A DNA stretch of 17,841 nucleotides from a bacterium (GTDB taxonomy: Bacteria; Desulfobacterota; Deferrisomatia; Deferrisomatales; BM512), in NCBI GenBank assembly GCA_009724975.1, contig SRXB01000008.1, positions 1 through 17,841 of the forward strand. The letters run 5' to 3'. The notes below the pieces were generated by a model. That model ran no database searches and was not told the DNA's origin. It worked only from the letters and a program-made list of their open reading frames with translations. The translations under genes were made by a program, and so were the position numbers. Within the stretch, counting starts at the first letter, position 1, and every line of letters begins with the position of its first letter. Of the stretch, positions 15,758-17,841 are shown one piece after another.

Positions 15758-15778
15758 GTAAGCCGTCGCTAGGCTTAC
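15758..15778 (-). other. Intercistronic hairpin at the rplW stop codon
   Basis: GTAAGCC and GGCTTAC form a perfect 7-bp stem with a 7-nt loop. The rplW TAA is in the 5' arm, and a second in-frame TAG follows two codons later in the loop. No U-run follows. It lies 17 nt upstream of the rplB start and leaves the rplB Shine-Dalgarno free. Confidence 0.6.
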
Positions 15779-16068
15779 ACCCCTTCAAAAAACTCGATGG
15801 TGTGGCCCTCGCCGAGAGAGACGTAGGCCTTTTTCCAGTTGCGCTTCCTTCCGATGTAGCGGCCCATGCGGGCGTTCTTGCCGCGCACGAGGGCGGTGCG
15901 TACGCCGGTGACCTTGACCTTGAAAGCCTTTTCAACGGCTTCCTTGACCTGGGCCTTGGTGGCGTCCTTGGCTACTTCGAAAACTATTGTGTTGCTCACG
16001 TCCTTCACCAGCGTGGACTTCTCGCTGATTATCGGGCGGATGAGTATGTCGTAGGCGCTCGTCTGCAT
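15775..16068 (-). CDS. rplW: 50S ribosomal protein L23
   Basis: A tunnel-exit protein that docks trigger factor and SRP. It has 97 residues. YDILIRPIISEKSTLV, FEVAKDATKAQVKEAVEKAF and GRYIGRKRNWKKAYVSL are typical. The ATG at 16068 starts only 3 nt after the rplD stop, so the two are probably translationally coupled. Confidence 0.98.
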   Translation of the reverse strand: MQTSAYDILIRPIISEKSTLVKDVSNTIVFEVAKDATKAQVKEAVEKAFKVKVTGVRTALVRGKNARMGRYIGRKRNWKKAYVSLGEGHTIEFFEGV

Positions 16069-16071
16069 GGC

Positions 16072-16686
16072 TTAGAGCCCTCCCTGTATCTTGTCGAGCG
16101 CGTCGCCGACGAGGATGAGCTTCTCGAAGCGGAGTATGTCGTAGACGTTGATGCCCTCGGCGCGGAGGACCTTCACCCAGGGAAGGTTCCTGGCGGAGCG
16201 CTCGACCACGTCGTTGGCCTCGGGAAGGACGATTAGGGCGCTTTTTACGCCGAGCGAGCCGAGGGTGGAGGCCAAGGCTTTCGTCTTGATCTCTTCAAGG
16301 CCCAGGGATTCGACGACCATGAGCTCGCTGTCGCGAAGCTTGGCGGCCAGCGCGCTGCGGAGAGCGGCGCGGCGCTTTTTCTTGGGCATCGAATAGGAAT
16401 AGTCGCGCGGGGTGGGGCCGAAAGCCACGCCGCCGCCGGTCCATACGGGGGAGCGGCGGTCGCCGACGCGGGCCCTGCCGGTGCCCTTCTGCTTCCAGAG
16501 TTTCTTCTGGCCGCCGGCGACTTCGGAACGGGTCTTCGTGGAGTGGGTGCCCTGGCGCTTGCAGGCCTGCTGCATGCGTACGACTTCCCACAAAAGCGCG
16601 TCATTTACCGTGACGCCGAAGACCGCATCTTCTAGCTTTCTGGTTCCAACCTGCTGGTTGGCTGAATTCAAAACCGGTGCTTCCAT
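16072..16686 (-). CDS. rplD: 50S ribosomal protein L4
   Basis: L4 extends a loop into the exit tunnel; in E. coli it also represses its own S10 operon. It has 204 residues. The tunnel-loop region GGQKKLWKQKGTGRARVGDR and the flanking SPVWTGGGVAFGPTPRDYS are diagnostic. The ATG at 16686 (MEAPVL) is chosen; the frame continues upstream into rplC but has no L4 similarity and would overlap rplC. The Shine-Dalgarno is weak (AAGGA about 14 nt upstream). The TAA stop overlaps a GGCT/AGCC stem (16069-16079). Confidence 0.97.
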   Translation of the reverse strand: MEAPVLNSANQQVGTRKLEDAVFGVTVNDALLWEVVRMQQACKRQGTHSTKTRSEVAGGQKKLWKQKGTGRARVGDRRSPVWTGGGVAFGPTPRDYSYSMPKKKRRAALRSALAAKLRDSELMVVESLGLEEIKTKALASTLGSLGVKSALIVLPEANDVVERSARNLPWVKVLRAEGINVYDILRFEKLILVGDALDKIQGGL

Positions 16687-16708
16687 GATTAAGTCTCGTT
16701 TCCTTAGC

Positions 16709-17338
16709 CTAGGCCTTGACGGCGTTCCTGATGAGGAGCGAGCCGTTCTTGGAGCCGGGTACGGCGCCGCGGACCATGATGAGGTTGCGTTCGGCATCCA
16801 CCTCGACGACCTGCAGGTTCTGAACGGTCACCCTGCGGGCGCCGTCGTGGCCGGGCATCTTCTGGCCCTTGAAGATCTTGCCGGGCCATTCGTGCGCGCC
16901 GATGGCGCCGCCGCGACGGTGGAACATGGAGCCGTGGGTTGCCCTGCCGCCGCCGAAGCCGTGGCGCTTCATGACGCCCTGGAAACCCTTGCCCTTGGAG
17001 GTGCCGGTGATGTCGATGTAGTCGCCGGCCTTGAATATGGCGGCTCCCACTTCCTGTCCGACCTCGTAGGCGTTTACGTCGGCCACGCGAAACTCGATGA
17101 GCTGGCGCATGGGGGCGACGCCGGCCTTGCGGAAATGGCCGATTGTGGCCTTGTCGGCCCTCTGAGCCTTGATTTCATGATAACCGAGCTGGATAGCATC
17201 GTATCCGTCGGTATCGACAGTCTTTTTCTGGACGACTTTGCAGGGTCCGGCCTGAATGACGGTGACGGGTATCAACTCGTCGCCGCCGGCGAAGACCTGG
17301 GTCATCCCAAGTTTGGTTCCAATGATTCCCTTTGACAT
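16709..17338 (-). CDS. rplC: 50S ribosomal protein L3
   Basis: An assembly initiator whose long loop reaches the peptidyl transferase centre. It has 209 residues. GIIGTKLGMTQVF opens the protein and GTSKGKGFQGVMKRHGFGGG marks the central extension. The loop tip (GAHEWPGKI) differs from the E. coli sequence, where a methylated glutamine lies nearby. ATG start with GGGAG at 5-nt spacing, 51 nt after rpsJ. Confidence 0.98.
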   Translation of the reverse strand: MSKGIIGTKLGMTQVFAGGDELIPVTVIQAGPCKVVQKKTVDTDGYDAIQLGYHEIKAQRADKATIGHFRKAGVAPMRQLIEFRVADVNAYEVGQEVGAAIFKAGDYIDITGTSKGKGFQGVMKRHGFGGGRATHGSMFHRRGGAIGAHEWPGKIFKGQKMPGHDGARRVTVQNLQVVEVDAERNLIMVRGAVPGSKNGSLLIRNAVKA

Positions 17339-17359
17339 GGGAACTCCCTTACCGCGTTA

Positions 17360-17380
17360 GCGACCCCGCAAGGGGATCGC
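17360..17380 (-). other. Hairpin between rpsJ and rplC
   Basis: GCGATCCCC and GGGGTCGC pair over 8 bp with one bulged T and a 4-nt TTGC loop, 9 nt after the rpsJ stop. No U-run follows. It is the only sizable gap (51 nt) in the S10 block. Confidence 0.55.
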
Positions 17381-17389
17381 GGATTTTCC

Positions 17390-17701
17390 TTACTGCAGCT
17401 TGATTTCCACATCCACCCCGGCAGAGAGGTCGAGCTTCATTAGGGCGTCGATCGTCTGCTGGGTTGGGTCCAGGATATCGAGAAGGCGCTTATGGGTGCG
17501 CATCTCGAAGTGCTCTCTGGACTTTTTGTCCACGTGCGGAGAGCGCAGCACGCAGAATCTGTTTATCTCCGTGGGCAGGGGTATCGGTCCCGACACCCTT
17601 GCGCCGGTCCGCTTGGCCGCGTCCAGAATCTCCTGCACCGACTGGTCGAGGAGCTTGTGGTCGAAGGCCTTGAGGCGGATGCGGATCTTGTCGCTTTGCA
17701 T
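17390..17701 (-). CDS. rpsJ: 30S ribosomal protein S10 (NusE)
   Basis: A 30S head protein that also acts as NusE, linking NusG to the ribosome and functioning in antitermination. It has 103 residues with the start used here. IRIRLKAFDHKLLDQS, GARVSGPIPLPTEINRFCVLRSPHV and FEMRTHKRLLDI are canonical. The ATG at 17701 is preferred, because GAGG is spaced 5 nt before it; a GTG two codons upstream (17707) overlaps that site. It follows tuf by 17 nt, leaving no room for an independent S10 promoter or leader. Confidence 0.97.
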   Translation of the reverse strand: MQSDKIRIRLKAFDHKLLDQSVQEILDAAKRTGARVSGPIPLPTEINRFCVLRSPHVDKKSREHFEMRTHKRLLDILDPTQQTIDALMKLDLSAGVDVEIKLQ

Positions 17702-17718
17702 GTTCACCTCTAACGCTC

Positions 17719-17841
17719 CTACGCGATGATTTTGGTGACGACGCCGGCGCCGACGGTGCGGCCGCCTTCGCGGATCGCGAAGCGAAGTCCTTCTTCCATC
17801 GCGATGGGCGTGATGAGCTCAACCGTCAGGTTGACCTTGTC
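17719..17841 (-). CDS. tuf: Elongation factor Tu, C-terminal end only
   Basis: The last 40 codons of EF-Tu, which delivers aminoacyl-tRNA to the ribosome. The visible part ends in PIAMEEGLRFAIREGGRTVG and GAGVVTKIIA, which is EF-Tu domain III almost residue for residue. The GTPase domain lies beyond the window edge. Its position before rpsJ shows that the str operon (rpsL-rpsG-fusA-tuf) runs into the S10 block, as in many non-enteric bacteria. Confidence 0.97.
   Translation of the reverse strand, partial: DKVNLTVELITPIAMEEGLRFAIREGGRTVGAGVVTKIIA

Noticed and set aside
16687..16797. N-terminal extension of rplD by 37 codons
   Set aside because: It would overlap rplC, is low-complexity S/R/P-rich and is not found in L4; the ATG at 16686 gives the family N-terminus.

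Overview
This window is a slice of a bacterial chromosome, and almost all of it is core translation machinery. On the minus strand a nearly gapless cluster runs from the last 40 codons of tuf (right edge) through the S10, spc and alpha blocks: rpsJ-rplC-rplD-rplW-rplB-rpsS-rplV-rpsC-rplP-rpmC-rpsQ-rplN-rplX-rplE-rpsN-rpsH-rplF-rplR-rpsE-rplO-secY-adk-map-infA-rpmJ-rpsM-rpsK-rpsD-rpoA-rplQ. Gaps are mostly under 50 nt and several genes overlap. I see no promoter or terminator inside the cluster, so it looks like one transcription unit entering from the str operon (tuf) and ending after rplQ at a strong bidirectional terminator (2557-2588).

The left part differs. A plus-strand gene (1765-2535) encodes a CooC/AcsF-type MinD-like ATPase with the diagnostic CxC motif, a nickel-insertion factor for CO dehydrogenase/acetyl-CoA synthase. 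It converges on rplQ. It is divergent from lepA (elongation factor 4), which starts at 1571 on the minus strand and runs off the left edge. The 193-nt lepA/cooC gap holds a good -35 box and a probable promoter for cooC.

Organism: GC-rich, with strong Shine-Dalgarno sequences before most genes. RpoA begins with an NWRELIKPK-type N-terminus, which I recall from Desulfobacterota (former Deltaproteobacteria). With S14 in its zinc form and a CooC, this suggests an anaerobic Desulfobacterota-like bacterium. That is inference; no rRNA is present to settle it.

I find no exotic accessory system: no CRISPR, mobile element, defence island or biosynthetic cluster. Features worth a second look are the missing rpmD (L30), five core genes starting with TTG, stop codons of several ribosomal genes that lie inside small mRNA hairpins, a long AP/E-rich tail on L17, and the lone cooC next to housekeeping genes.
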